64,000 nucleotides of DNA from NCBI GenBank assembly GCA_023415825.1, contig JAEZJF010000012.1:1-64000 (forward strand), given 5' to 3'. Source of the stretch: Bacillota bacterium (GTDB lineage: Bacteria; Bacillota; Clostridia; DSM-8532). The translations under genes were made by a program, and so were the position numbers. Shown piece after piece: positions 36,528-45,571 of this stretch. The notes below the pieces were generated by a model, which made no database searches, was not told where the DNA came from, and worked only from the letters and a program-made list of their open reading frames with translations. Numbering within the stretch: the first letter of the stretch is position 1; the number at the start of each line of letters is the position of its first letter.

Positions 36528-37916
36528 ATGCAATTTGAAAAAACCATGGAAAAAATAGTTGCGCTGTGCAAAAACCGTGGCTTTATTTTTCAGGGGTCAG
36601 AGATTTATGACGGTTTAGCTAACACCTGGGATTACGGACCTTTGGGTGTTGAATTCAAAAATAATGTAAAAAAAGCCTGGTGGAAGAAATTTATACAGGA
36701 AAGCCCCTATAATGTGGGCGTGGATTGTGCTATATTAATGAATCCACAGGTGTGGGTCGCTTCAGGACATGTAGGAGGATTCTCGGATCCCCTGATTGAC
36801 TGTAAGCAATGCAAGACCAGGCACAGAGCCGATAAAATTATTGAGGACTATAATCTGGAAAATGGGATTCAAATGGCTGTGGACGGAATGTCCAACGAAG
36901 CCATGACCTCATATCTAAAAGAGAAGAATGTGCCCTGCCCCAATTGCGGGGGCCATGACTTTACCGACATCAGAAAATTCAATCTCATGTTCAAGACCTT
37001 TCAGGGTGTGACCGAAGATTCCAAGAATGAAATCTTCCTCCGTCCCGAAACAGCTCAGGGCATTTTTGTCAACTTTAAAAATGTTCAACGAACAACGCGG
37101 AAAAAGATTCCTTTTGGTATAGGGCAGATCGGAAAATCCTTCAGAAATGAAATCACACCTGGTAACTTTACCTTCAGAACCAGGGAATTTGAGCAAATGG
37201 AGCTGGAGTTTTTCTGCGAACCCGGCACTGACCTTGAATGGTTTGCCTATTGGAAGGATTTTTGCAAGAATTGGCTTCTTAACTTTGGGATGAAGGAAGA
37301 GAGCATCAGACTCAGAGATCATTCACCTGAAGAATTATCCCATTACAGCAATGCCACCACCGATTTTGAGTTTAAGTTCCCCTTTGGATGGGGTGAGCTT
37401 TGGGGTGTTGCCGATCGTACTGATTTCGATTTAAAGCAGCATATGAATCACTCCAAAGAGGATTTGTCCTATTTTGATCCTGTTAAAAATGAAAAGTATG
37501 TTCCTTATTGCATTGAGCCTTCACTGGGCGCGGACCGTGTAGCTTTAGCGTTCCTCTGTGATGCCTATGATGAAGAAGAGGTTGCCGAGGGAGATGTAAG
37601 AATCGTGCTTCGACTGCATCCGGCTCTAGCGCCTATCAAGGCTGCAATTCTGCCACTTTCCAAAAAGCTGTCGGATGAGGCATGGAAGGTCTATGAGAGC
37701 CTTAATGGTGACTTTGTTTGCGAGTTTGATGAGGCAGGCTCCATCGGTAAGCGCTATAGAAGGCAGGATGAGGTCGGTACACCTTTCTGTATCACTTTCG
37801 ACTTTGATTCCCTTGAGGACGGTTGCGTTACAATACGAGAACGTGATACAATGCAACAGGTCAGACTTCCGATTGCTGGATTAAGTGATTATTTTAAGGA
37901 TAAAATAGCACTATAA
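36528..37916 (+). CDS. glyS: Glycine--tRNA ligase, single-chain type
   Basis: Class II synthetase of 462 residues, the alpha2 (eukaryote/archaeal-like) form rather than the alpha2beta2 GlyQ/GlyS type. Motif 2 region is FRNEITPGNFTFRTREFEQME; LRPETAQGIF is also typical; a zinc-like CKQCKTRH and CPNCGGH pair lies in the insertion. It ends with an anticodon-binding domain. It is 30 bp after rpoZ. Confidence 0.96.
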   Translation: MQFEKTMEKIVALCKNRGFIFQGSEIYDGLANTWDYGPLGVEFKNNVKKAWWKKFIQESPYNVGVDCAILMNPQVWVASGHVGGFSDPLIDCKQCKTRHRADKIIEDYNLENGIQMAVDGMSNEAMTSYLKEKNVPCPNCGGHDFTDIRKFNLMFKTFQGVTEDSKNEIFLRPETAQGIFVNFKNVQRTTRKKIPFGIGQIGKSFRNEITPGNFTFRTREFEQMELEFFCEPGTDLEWFAYWKDFCKNWLLNFGMKEESIRLRDHSPEELSHYSNATTDFEFKFPFGWGELWGVADRTDFDLKQHMNHSKEDLSYFDPVKNEKYVPYCIEPSLGADRVALAFLCDAYDEEEVAEGDVRIVLRLHPALAPIKAAILPLSKKLSDEAWKVYESLNGDFVCEFDEAGSIGKRYRRQDEVGTPFCITFDFDSLEDGCVTIRERDTMQQVRLPIAGLSDYFKDKIAL

Positions 37917-37952
37917 AAATTGTTATAACGCGAAGTGTTTTAATAGCTTGGG

Positions 37953-37986
37953 TACCCGTTCGAAATTTTAATTTCGGTAATGGGTA
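37953..37986 (+). terminator. Hairpin between glyS and ppdK
   Basis: TACCCGTT (37953-37960) plus CGAAAT (37961-37966) pair with ATTTCG (37971-37976) plus AATGGGTA (37979-37986), with one G-U pair and a 2-nt bulge. A T/A-rich tail follows. It could end glyS or act in the ppdK leader. Confidence 0.5.
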
Positions 37987-38054
37987 ATGTTATTATATTT
38001 TTGTGATTAAGGAGCGTATTACGCTTCTTAAATATAATTATAGGAGGGTAAAAC

Positions 38055-40673
38055 ATGGTTAAATATGTTTATCTGTTTAATGAAGGCAATGCATCCATGC
38101 GCAATTTGCTTGGTGGAAAGGGTGCCAATCTGGCCGAAATGACTGGACTCGGGCTGCCGGTTCCAAGAGGTTTTACTGTTACAACCGAAGCTTGCACCAG
38201 ATATTACAATGATGGCCAGAAGATTGAAAAGGATATTGAAGATCAGCTTTATGAATACCTTTCTAAAATGGAACAGATTGTTGGAAAACAATTCGGCAAT
38301 CCTGAGAATCCTCTGCTTGTTTCTGTCCGTTCAGGCTCCAGAGCTTCCATGCCCGGTATGATGGACACCATATTGAACCTTGGCCTTAATGATGTTGTTG
38401 TAGAAGGTCTTGCAAAGCTAACCAACAACCCGCGTTTTGCATATGACAGCTACAGAAGATTCATGCATATGTTCAGCGATGTTGTTATGGGTATTGAAAA
38501 GAATAAGTTTGAGCATATTCTGGAATCTATGAAGGAAAGCAAGGGCGTTCATCTGGATACTGATTTGGATGCTGACGACTTAAAGAATTTGGTTAAAAAG
38601 TATCATGAGCTTTATAAGAAGGAAAAGGGAGAAGCCTTCCCACAAGAGCCAAGAGTACAGCTTTTAGAGGCTGTTAAGGCTGTTTTCCGTTCATGGGATA
38701 ATCCTCGTGCTAATGTATATCGTCGTTTAAATGATATTCCCAGTGATTGGGGTACTGCCGTCAATGTTCAGGAAATGGTTTATGGTAATATGGGCGAAGA
38801 TTCCGGCACCGGAGTTGCCTTTACCCGTAATCCCTCCACCGGTGAGAAAAAGCTCTATGGTGAGTTCTTGATGAATGCTCAGGGCGAGGACGTGGTAGCC
38901 GGTATTCGTACTCCCCAGTCCATTGACCAGCTGAAAGAAACCAATCCCAGTGCTTATAACCAGTTTGTTGAAATTGCAAATACCCTTGAAAAGCATTATC
39001 GCGATATGCAGGATATGGAGTTTACCATTGAACGCGGCAAGCTGTTCATGCTTCAAACAAGAAATGGAAAGAGAACCGCTCAGGCTGCTTTGAAGATAGC
39101 TGTTGATCTGGTTGACGAAGGCATGCTCAATAAGAAAGAGGCCATCATGAAGGTTGATCCCAAACAGTTGGATTCTCTTCTTCATCCCAACTTTGAAGTA
39201 AAATCACTTAAAGCAGCGAAGCCTATCGCCAAGGGCTTGCCGGCTTCTCCCGGAGCAGCAACCGGTAAGGTATTCTTTACTGCTGAGGATGCTGTTGAAG
39301 CCTTTGAGAAGGGCGAAAAACAAGTGGTGCTTGTCCGTCTTGAAACCTCTCCTGAAGATATCGAAGGCATGCATGTTTCACAGGGTATCTTGACTGCTCG
39401 CGGCGGCATGACCTCTCATGCAGCTGTAGTTGCTCGCGGTATGGGTAGATGCTGTGTAGCCGGTTGCGGTGAAATTAAGATCAATGAAGGCGCAAAGGTC
39501 TTTACCGATAAGGCAGGTAATAGCTATAAAGAAGGCGACTGGATTTCACTTGACGGTTCCACCGGTAATATCTATGCCGGAAAGCTTCCTACCGTTGAGC
39601 CTGAATTAACAGGAGATTTCGGAACCTTTATGGCATGGGCAGACGAGCTCCGTACCCTTAAGGTCAGAGCTAATGCCGATACTCCGGCAGATGCCGCTCA
39701 AGCCTTTAAATTCGGTGCAGAGGGTATTGGCCTTTGCCGTACCGAGCACATGTTCTTTGATTCCGACAGAATTAAATCCATGCGTGAAATGATTGTGGCC
39801 CGTACCGAGGAACAGCGCAGAAAAGCTCTTAACAAGCTGCTTCCTATGCAGAGAAGCGATTTTGAAGGCTTGTTCCGCGAAATGAAGGGCTTCCCTGTTA
39901 CCATTCGTTACCTGGATCCTCCGCTGCATGAATTCCTGCCCCAGGAAGACGAGGATATCAAGGCTCTTGCTGCAGAGATGGGAATGAGCTTTGATGATCT
40001 TAAAGCTGTTGTGGCCAGCCTTCATGAATTTAACCCCATGATGGGTCACCGTGGCTGCCGTCTGGCCGTTTCCTATCCTGAAATTGCAGAGATGCAGACC
40101 AGAGCTGTTATCGAGGCTGCTATCAATGTGAACAAGGAAGGCATGAGCGTTATTCCTGAAATCATGATTCCTTTGGTTGGCGATATCAAGGAATTGAAAT
40201 ATGTTAAAGAAATCGTCGTTAAAACTGCTGACTCAGTCATTAAAGAAGCCGGTGCAAAGCTTGATTACAAGGTGGGCACCATGATTGAAATCCCAAGGGC
40301 AGCCCTCACAGCTGATGAGATTGCAACCGAGGCGGAATTCTTCTCCTTTGGAACCAATGACCTTACTCAGATGACCTTCGGCTTCTCCCGTGATGATGCA
40401 GGCAAGTTCTTGGAAGATTACTATGCCAAGAAGATTTACGAGTCCGATCCTTTTGCAAAGCTTGATCAGACAGGCGTAGGCAAACTGGTTGAGCTGTCTG
40501 CACAGTTGGGCAGAAAGACCCGTCCTGACATTAAGCTTGGTATCTGTGGTGAACACGGCGGAGAGCCTTCATCGGTTGAATTCTGCCATAGAACAGGATT
40601 AAGCTATGTTTCCTGCTCACCCTTCCGTGTGCCGATAGCACGCCTTGCCGCCGCTCAGGCCGCAGTTCGCTAA
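38055..40673 (+). CDS. ppdK: Pyruvate, phosphate dikinase
   Basis: The 872-residue PPDK interconverts pyruvate, ATP and Pi with PEP, AMP and PPi. The N terminus reads FNEGNASMRNLLGGKGANLAEM-type text; the catalytic His region is GGMTSHAAVVARGMG; the PEP-binding C-terminal barrel contains GLCRTEHMFF and CGEHGGEPSSVEFC. All three domains are intact. It fits a PPi-linked glycolysis alongside the atypical PFK. Bounded by its own leader and terminator. Confidence 0.98.
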   Translation: MVKYVYLFNEGNASMRNLLGGKGANLAEMTGLGLPVPRGFTVTTEACTRYYNDGQKIEKDIEDQLYEYLSKMEQIVGKQFGNPENPLLVSVRSGSRASMPGMMDTILNLGLNDVVVEGLAKLTNNPRFAYDSYRRFMHMFSDVVMGIEKNKFEHILESMKESKGVHLDTDLDADDLKNLVKKYHELYKKEKGEAFPQEPRVQLLEAVKAVFRSWDNPRANVYRRLNDIPSDWGTAVNVQEMVYGNMGEDSGTGVAFTRNPSTGEKKLYGEFLMNAQGEDVVAGIRTPQSIDQLKETNPSAYNQFVEIANTLEKHYRDMQDMEFTIERGKLFMLQTRNGKRTAQAALKIAVDLVDEGMLNKKEAIMKVDPKQLDSLLHPNFEVKSLKAAKPIAKGLPASPGAATGKVFFTAEDAVEAFEKGEKQVVLVRLETSPEDIEGMHVSQGILTARGGMTSHAAVVARGMGRCCVAGCGEIKINEGAKVFTDKAGNSYKEGDWISLDGSTGNIYAGKLPTVEPELTGDFGTFMAWADELRTLKVRANADTPADAAQAFKFGAEGIGLCRTEHMFFDSDRIKSMREMIVARTEEQRRKALNKLLPMQRSDFEGLFREMKGFPVTIRYLDPPLHEFLPQEDEDIKALAAEMGMSFDDLKAVVASLHEFNPMMGHRGCRLAVSYPEIAEMQTRAVIEAAINVNKEGMSVIPEIMIPLVGDIKELKYVKEIVVKTADSVIKEAGAKLDYKVGTMIEIPRAALTADEIATEAEFFSFGTNDLTQMTFGFSRDDAGKFLEDYYAKKIYESDPFAKLDQTGVGKLVELSAQLGRKTRPDIKLGICGEHGGEPSSVEFCHRTGLSYVSCSPFRVPIARLAAAQAAVR

Positions 40674-40701
40674 TCATAGCTATTCTTTTTATAAGTTCCC
40701 C

Positions 40702-40735
40702 AAAAACCGTTGAGTGTACTGCTCAACGGTTTTTT
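40702..40735 (+). terminator. Terminator after ppdK
   Basis: AAAAACCGTTGAG (40702-40714) pairs perfectly with CTCAACGGTTTTT (40722-40734), running into T6. Confidence 0.92.
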
Positions 40736-40780
40736 ATATATCTTGAACCGTTGTGCACCTTAATAAAGTTCTTCTGCCAT

Positions 40781-40821
40781 TTATCAATTTTAATTGACAA
40801 CTGTTCCTAAAATTATATAAT
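40781..40821 (+). promoter_or_regulatory. Consensus promoter with overlapping dyad, radical SAM gene
   Basis: Perfect TTGACA (40794-40799) and perfect TATAAT (40816-40821) with a 16-bp spacer. A dyad TTATCAATT-TT-AATTGACAA (40781-40800, one mismatch) covers the -35 box, so a repressor could block it. The leader is about 70 nt. Confidence 0.7.
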
Positions 40822-40899
40822 TAATTCGCACAAGGCTCATACTTATGCATAAGCTAGGTAGGTATGAAATTTATTTCCGCTAAAACGGAGGAAAAGTAT

Positions 40900-42018
40900 T
40901 TGAAAAAGAATGAAGTATTTGATTTGGCAAGCTATTTAAGCGATGGTGTTGAAAATATTGTAGTTGGGGCCATAAAGGCTTCGATATCCAACCCCAAAGA
41001 GAGTATCTTCTTGGCAAAATTTGCATTAGCATGCAAGCAGGCTAAAAAGCTACGCTTGGAAGCAGAGAAAAATGGCGAGCATATTCCGCCGTTCTTAATT
41101 GCAAGTATTACAAGTAAATGCAATCTGCACTGTGCAGGATGTTATGCAAGATCCAATCATGCCTGTCATGATAAAGAGGTAAACGATCAACTGACAGATG
41201 AGGAATGGCTTAAAATTTTTCATGATGCAAAAAGTGTCGGTGTCGCATTTATCCTGTTGGCTGGCGGAGAGCCGATGATGCGGCCCGAAGTAATAAGAGC
41301 CGCAGGCAAGATTCAGGACATCCTATTTCCTATATTTACAAACGGAACGATGATCAATGAAGAATACATAAACATGTTTTTAAAATACCGCAATTTAGTT
41401 CCCGTACTTAGTATCGAAGGTGATGAAAATGCAACAGATACCAGGCGTGGAGAGGGTGTATATAGAAAAATATTTCATGCAATGGATAGCTTACAGCAAA
41501 ATAAGATTTTTTACGGCGCATCTGTAACAGTTACAAAAGAAAATTTGAAAGAAGTCACATCAGTAGAATTTTTGGATAACCTGCGCAAGAGAGAGTGTAA
41601 GCTTGTTTTCTATGTAGAATATGTTCCTGTAGCCAGTAATTCAAAGGAATCGGCACCGGAAGCAGCCGAGAGAGAGTATTTAAATGATGAATTATTAAAG
41701 CTTAGGCAAAGCTATGAGGATTTACTTCTTATTTCTTTTCCAGGGGATGAAAAGGCTTCAGGAGGGTGTCTTGCAGCAGGACGTGGTTTTTTTCATATTA
41801 ATTCCCATGGCGGAGCTGAGCCCTGCCCATTCTCTCCATATTCGGATACCAGCTTAAAGAATACGTCCTTAAAGGAAGCAATGAATTCGCCGTTATTTCG
41901 TAAATTACGGGATAGTAATGTCTTAATTGAGGATCATTCCGGTCATGTGGGTGGTTGTGTTCTCTTTGAAAGAGAGGAATTGGTGCGGACTGTGGCGGGA
42001 TCATGTATTCAGGCATGA
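40900..42018 (+). CDS. Radical SAM protein, function unknown
   Basis: The cluster motif CNLHCAGC lies about 80 residues in, followed by the GGEP block (LLAGGEPMMRPE). A SPASM-like C terminus has scattered Cys (GGCLAAG, EPCPFSP, GGCVLF). TTG 40900 is preferred because GGAGG sits 7 nt upstream; the in-frame ATG at 40864 abuts its only G-rich stretch. It converges with the regulator gene on the other strand, overlapping it by 18 bp. The product and substrate are unknown; it may modify a peptide or assemble a cofactor. Confidence 0.8.
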   Translation: MKKNEVFDLASYLSDGVENIVVGAIKASISNPKESIFLAKFALACKQAKKLRLEAEKNGEHIPPFLIASITSKCNLHCAGCYARSNHACHDKEVNDQLTDEEWLKIFHDAKSVGVAFILLAGGEPMMRPEVIRAAGKIQDILFPIFTNGTMINEEYINMFLKYRNLVPVLSIEGDENATDTRRGEGVYRKIFHAMDSLQQNKIFYGASVTVTKENLKEVTSVEFLDNLRKRECKLVFYVEYVPVASNSKESAPEAAEREYLNDELLKLRQSYEDLLLISFPGDEKASGGCLAAGRGFFHINSHGGAEPCPFSPYSDTSLKNTSLKEAMNSPLFRKLRDSNVLIEDHSGHVGGCVLFEREELVRTVAGSCIQA

Positions 42019-43635
42019 ACGGAATTTCTGAGGATGAACACCGGTATACTTTCTGAAAGCAGTACTGAAATAATGCGGATTATCGAATCCAACCATCTCT
42101 GCAATCTCTAGTATTTTAAAATCAGTAGATTTTAAAAGTTCTTTGGCTTGCTCCATTCTGGTCTTTATAATATATTCATTTATTGTTTCTCCTGTTGCAT
42201 GTTTAAAAATCTGACTTAAATAATTCGGCGTCAAGTAAATCTCCTCGGATAACTTGGATATACTTAAATCCTCGGCATATCTTTTTTCAATTATCTCTTT
42301 TATTTTACCAATAACCTTTACATTTTTCTGGTTATGCTTATTTGAAAAGTATTGGGATATTTTTATGAATAAAGAAATCATCTTATTTTTAAGATCAAAG
42401 ACATTTTCCGTTTGATAAATTGTTTCCAATATTGCGGCCTGGCTCAGTGCAATCTTTTCAATCCTTTCGTCCAGTTCGTATAAAGCTCTGGCGGCACTGC
42501 AAACCATTTCCACGCATATACTCTGAATATAGTCGACTGCACGGCTTTTATCTGCGATAAACAGACTGAATAAATTTTCTATTGCCTCTGTGACCGCAGC
42601 ATTATTCCCTAACTTCATGGAACTGATAAGATTATTTTCAAATTCAAACAAGTCGTCACTTTCCTGATTGAACTGGTTTGAGTGTACGCCTCTTACGATA
42701 TTGATATCATTTATGCTTAAAATAGAATTATTCCCTGTATAAAACTTGTAGTTCAGGGCAATACATGCATCCTTATAGGTCTGCTTGATTTGTAAGAAGC
42801 TCTTGGCTAAAGAGCCTAGACCAATTGAAACAGATACTTTCAAGAATTTATTTATACTGGTTGTGATCTTCTCGCAAACCTCAATATAGTTATTGCCATA
42901 GGCTGTACTCTGATCAAAAATCAAGACGAATTCGTTTTCACTAAGGCAAAAGCTTATCCCACAGCCATGTTCAGACATCATTTCATCGATTATGTTCGAT
43001 ACGCAAAAACTCAAGAGCTGTTTATCTTCTTCCGTTTGATATTCCGGAATCTGATTGTAGTTATCTACCTGAAGGAGAGCAACAAGCACCGACTGACCTC
43101 TCTGAAACGGTATCTTAAGAAATTCCAGCTTATCATAGACTTCCTGCTCACTTTTGAAATTGCCCAAAATGAGATTCCGTAAGAATTTCTCTCGAATAAC
43201 CGGAAGGTTCTCATGGAGCTGCTGTCTTAAGCTCATCATCTCCTGCTCTCGGTTCCGTTCTTTGTTGATACCTGTTGTAACGCGTTTGACGACCTCCTTA
43301 AGCTCAGCTATTTTTATGGGCTTAAGTATGTAACCCTCGGCATTAATATCTATAGCTGTTTTTGCATAACTGAAATCCTGTACGCCGCTTATAATGATAA
43401 CCCTTATATCTTTTTTCTGCTCCTTTAGCTTCATGGCTACTTCAAGGCCATCCATTAAAGGCATGCGAATATCGGTAAAAAGGATATCCGGCTGGAGTTG
43501 CTCGCATAATTCGTAGGCTTCCTGGCCATCCACAGCTTCTGCAATTACTTCGATGCCGAAGGACTGCCAATCAACTATGGACTTTAAGCCCTCTCTTACT
43601 ATGAATTCATCATCAGCTATGATCATCCGTAACAT
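42001..43635 (-). CDS. YesN-type response regulator, AraC family (second locus)
   Basis: The 544-residue regulator has a receiver (MIIADDEF; phospho-acceptor Asp55 in LFTDIRMPLMDG; Lys in YILKPIK) and a C-terminal AraC DNA-binding domain (LTPNYLSQIFKHATG and NPHYFSTAFRKYTGVHP). The start has GGAGGG 5 nt upstream. It overlaps the kinase gene by 23 bp, so the two are cotranscribed. It is the best candidate to bind the paired TAGAAT sites ahead of 47260, 57175 and 59186. Confidence 0.93.
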   Translation of the reverse strand: MLRMIIADDEFIVREGLKSIVDWQSFGIEVIAEAVDGQEAYELCEQLQPDILFTDIRMPLMDGLEVAMKLKEQKKDIRVIIISGVQDFSYAKTAIDINAEGYILKPIKIAELKEVVKRVTTGINKERNREQEMMSLRQQLHENLPVIREKFLRNLILGNFKSEQEVYDKLEFLKIPFQRGQSVLVALLQVDNYNQIPEYQTEEDKQLLSFCVSNIIDEMMSEHGCGISFCLSENEFVLIFDQSTAYGNNYIEVCEKITTSINKFLKVSVSIGLGSLAKSFLQIKQTYKDACIALNYKFYTGNNSILSINDINIVRGVHSNQFNQESDDLFEFENNLISSMKLGNNAAVTEAIENLFSLFIADKSRAVDYIQSICVEMVCSAARALYELDERIEKIALSQAAILETIYQTENVFDLKNKMISLFIKISQYFSNKHNQKNVKVIGKIKEIIEKRYAEDLSISKLSEEIYLTPNYLSQIFKHATGETINEYIIKTRMEQAKELLKSTDFKILEIAEMVGFDNPHYFSTAFRKYTGVHPQKFRSCLNT

Positions 43636-45460
43636 TAAATCCCTCCAAAGTTGTGGTTGCTGGAAATCTGATCACTACTCTTACTCCAGATCCCTCATTA
43701 TTGAAAAACCTTATGCCGTATTCTTCACCGAAGAAGTTCTTAATCCTCTCATTGACATTTCTTATGGCAAATGATGTTGAAACAGTGCTTCTTTCAAGAA
43801 TGGCATTCAATTCCGACACATCTGCACCGGCTCCATTATCCAGAATAATGATTTCAATTATCCCATCCTTGTTTTCTGCATTGATTATAATTTCGCCTTT
43901 CCCGCGTCTGTTCTCAATACCGTGAATAATCGAATTTTCTACAATGGGCTGCATAATAAGTTTCACTGTTAAATACTTATGAATATCTGTAGGGAAATTA
44001 ATGGTATAATCAAGCTTATCCTTAAACCTAATTTTCTGGATGGTCAAATAGGACTCCACCTGTTTTTTTTCATCTCCAAGAGTAATAATGTTCTTACCCT
44101 TGCTCAGACTATACCTGAAGAAATCCGACAGCGATATGACCATTGTGCTTATATCATCGGCATTGTATTTCATTGAAAGCCAGTTAATGGAATCAAGCGT
44201 ATTATATAAAAAGTGAGGGTTGATTTGAGCCTGAAGAAGCTTCAGCTCGGCGTCTCTTTTGTTGAGTTCACTGACATAGAGTTTATGTACCAACTCGTTT
44301 ATGTCATGAACCATTTTTTTATAAGTATTGATAAGATAGGCAAACTCATCGTTTCTATTATACTCGATGGAGATGTCAAAATTGCCGTTTCGTACTACTG
44401 ACATGGATTTTATAAGCTTCCGGATAGGGTGGGAGATGTTGTCCGCAAGGTATAAAACCATTCCAAACGCAAGTACTGCACATATAATGATGACTATAAG
44501 CATGATTCGGTTAAATGTAACCAACTCACCATTTAGCTCACTCATCGGTGACAGGACAATGATTGTCCAGGGAAGAACCTCAGTTTTTTTGTATGAAACA
44601 AGAATATCAGAACCATCTATTTTCTCGATAAATGAGTTGTAGTCAATTCCGGAAGCCTTGTTGATTTTTTTTACATAGGATCTTTCTTCCAGTGTCTCCC
44701 CCAGCTGAGTTTTATCCGGACTCAATATGATATTATTGCTGGAATCAATAATGAAAATAATGCTGTTGGGCGAAGGTTTGAAGCTGTTAAGTATGCTTAT
44801 GAATTCATCCAAGCCGACATCAATGGTCAGAACACCGGCATAGGGGAGATTGATATTATTCAGCGCCAATAACCTTTTGGCGATTTTGAGAGTATCAAAG
44901 GTTATAGAAGAAACAGTTACTTTGTTAAGTCCAACTATTTTGTATTTTGATTCGGCAGGCATATTCAAATACCATTTCTCCCTTTCAAGAATTCCCGAAT
45001 CGGAAACTTTATCTGAGAATCTGTACATGAGGTATTCCGGCCTGTTGAACAAATAGAGCCTTGGAATGATGATGTTTCGGCCTGGATTGTGAATTTGATA
45101 GCTTTCCAATACTTTATCAAGCGTATTCATTTCACTGATGATGTCGGTCTGACTGAGTGGGTGTTCTGAAGACAGAATACTAATGACATCCTGACTTAGA
45201 TAGATATTGCACATCGTATCATAAATGTAGTCCATTTTTTGAAGAAGGTCGGATTGAATCATATTCAAGTTGTTCTTCAGTGATGAGTTCATCTTTTCTG
45301 TTATGATACCGGCGGATCTGTTATAGACCGTAATAGTGATAATGGAGGTCGGCAGTATCACTAATGTAATGAAATAAATAAGTAGCCTGCTTCTTATACT
45401 GATATTATAGAAAAACTTATTTAAAAACAGTTTTTTTAAGGATATTTTAGCCATATCCAT
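43613..45460 (-). CDS. YesM-type sensor histidine kinase (second locus)
   Basis: The 615-residue membrane kinase has TM1 near residues 25-45 (LLIYFITLVILPTSIITI), an extracellular sensing region of about 250 residues, TM2 near 320-340 and HAMP. Then comes the His block LQAQINPHFLYNTLDSINWL, the N box QPIVENSIIHG and the G box DNGAGAD. It is divergent from the binding-protein gene at 45572, with which it may form a sensing complex. Confidence 0.92.
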   Translation of the reverse strand: MDMAKISLKKLFLNKFFYNISIRSRLLIYFITLVILPTSIITITVYNRSAGIITEKMNSSLKNNLNMIQSDLLQKMDYIYDTMCNIYLSQDVISILSSEHPLSQTDIISEMNTLDKVLESYQIHNPGRNIIIPRLYLFNRPEYLMYRFSDKVSDSGILEREKWYLNMPAESKYKIVGLNKVTVSSITFDTLKIAKRLLALNNINLPYAGVLTIDVGLDEFISILNSFKPSPNSIIFIIDSSNNIILSPDKTQLGETLEERSYVKKINKASGIDYNSFIEKIDGSDILVSYKKTEVLPWTIIVLSPMSELNGELVTFNRIMLIVIIICAVLAFGMVLYLADNISHPIRKLIKSMSVVRNGNFDISIEYNRNDEFAYLINTYKKMVHDINELVHKLYVSELNKRDAELKLLQAQINPHFLYNTLDSINWLSMKYNADDISTMVISLSDFFRYSLSKGKNIITLGDEKKQVESYLTIQKIRFKDKLDYTINFPTDIHKYLTVKLIMQPIVENSIIHGIENRRGKGEIIINAENKDGIIEIIILDNGAGADVSELNAILERSTVSTSFAIRNVNERIKNFFGEEYGIRFFNNEGSGVRVVIRFPATTTLEGFNVTDDHS

Positions 45461-45510
45461 ACCTGCCTTAAAGACTACTTGGCAATGATGCTTAAAATAT
45501 TATATAATTT

Positions 45511-45539
45511 TATCATATTTATTGCAATAAAATGCGATA
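45511..45539. promoter_or_regulatory. Palindromic operator candidate in divergent intergenic region
   Basis: TTTATTGCAATAAA (45518-45531) is a perfect 14-bp palindrome, extended outward by imperfect TATCAT/GCGATA arms. It lies in the AT-rich 111-bp gap between the kinase (minus strand) and the binding-protein gene (plus strand), where one regulator could control both. Confidence 0.45.
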
Positions 45540-45571
45540 AGCTAAGAATATATAAATAGACAGGTAAATAT

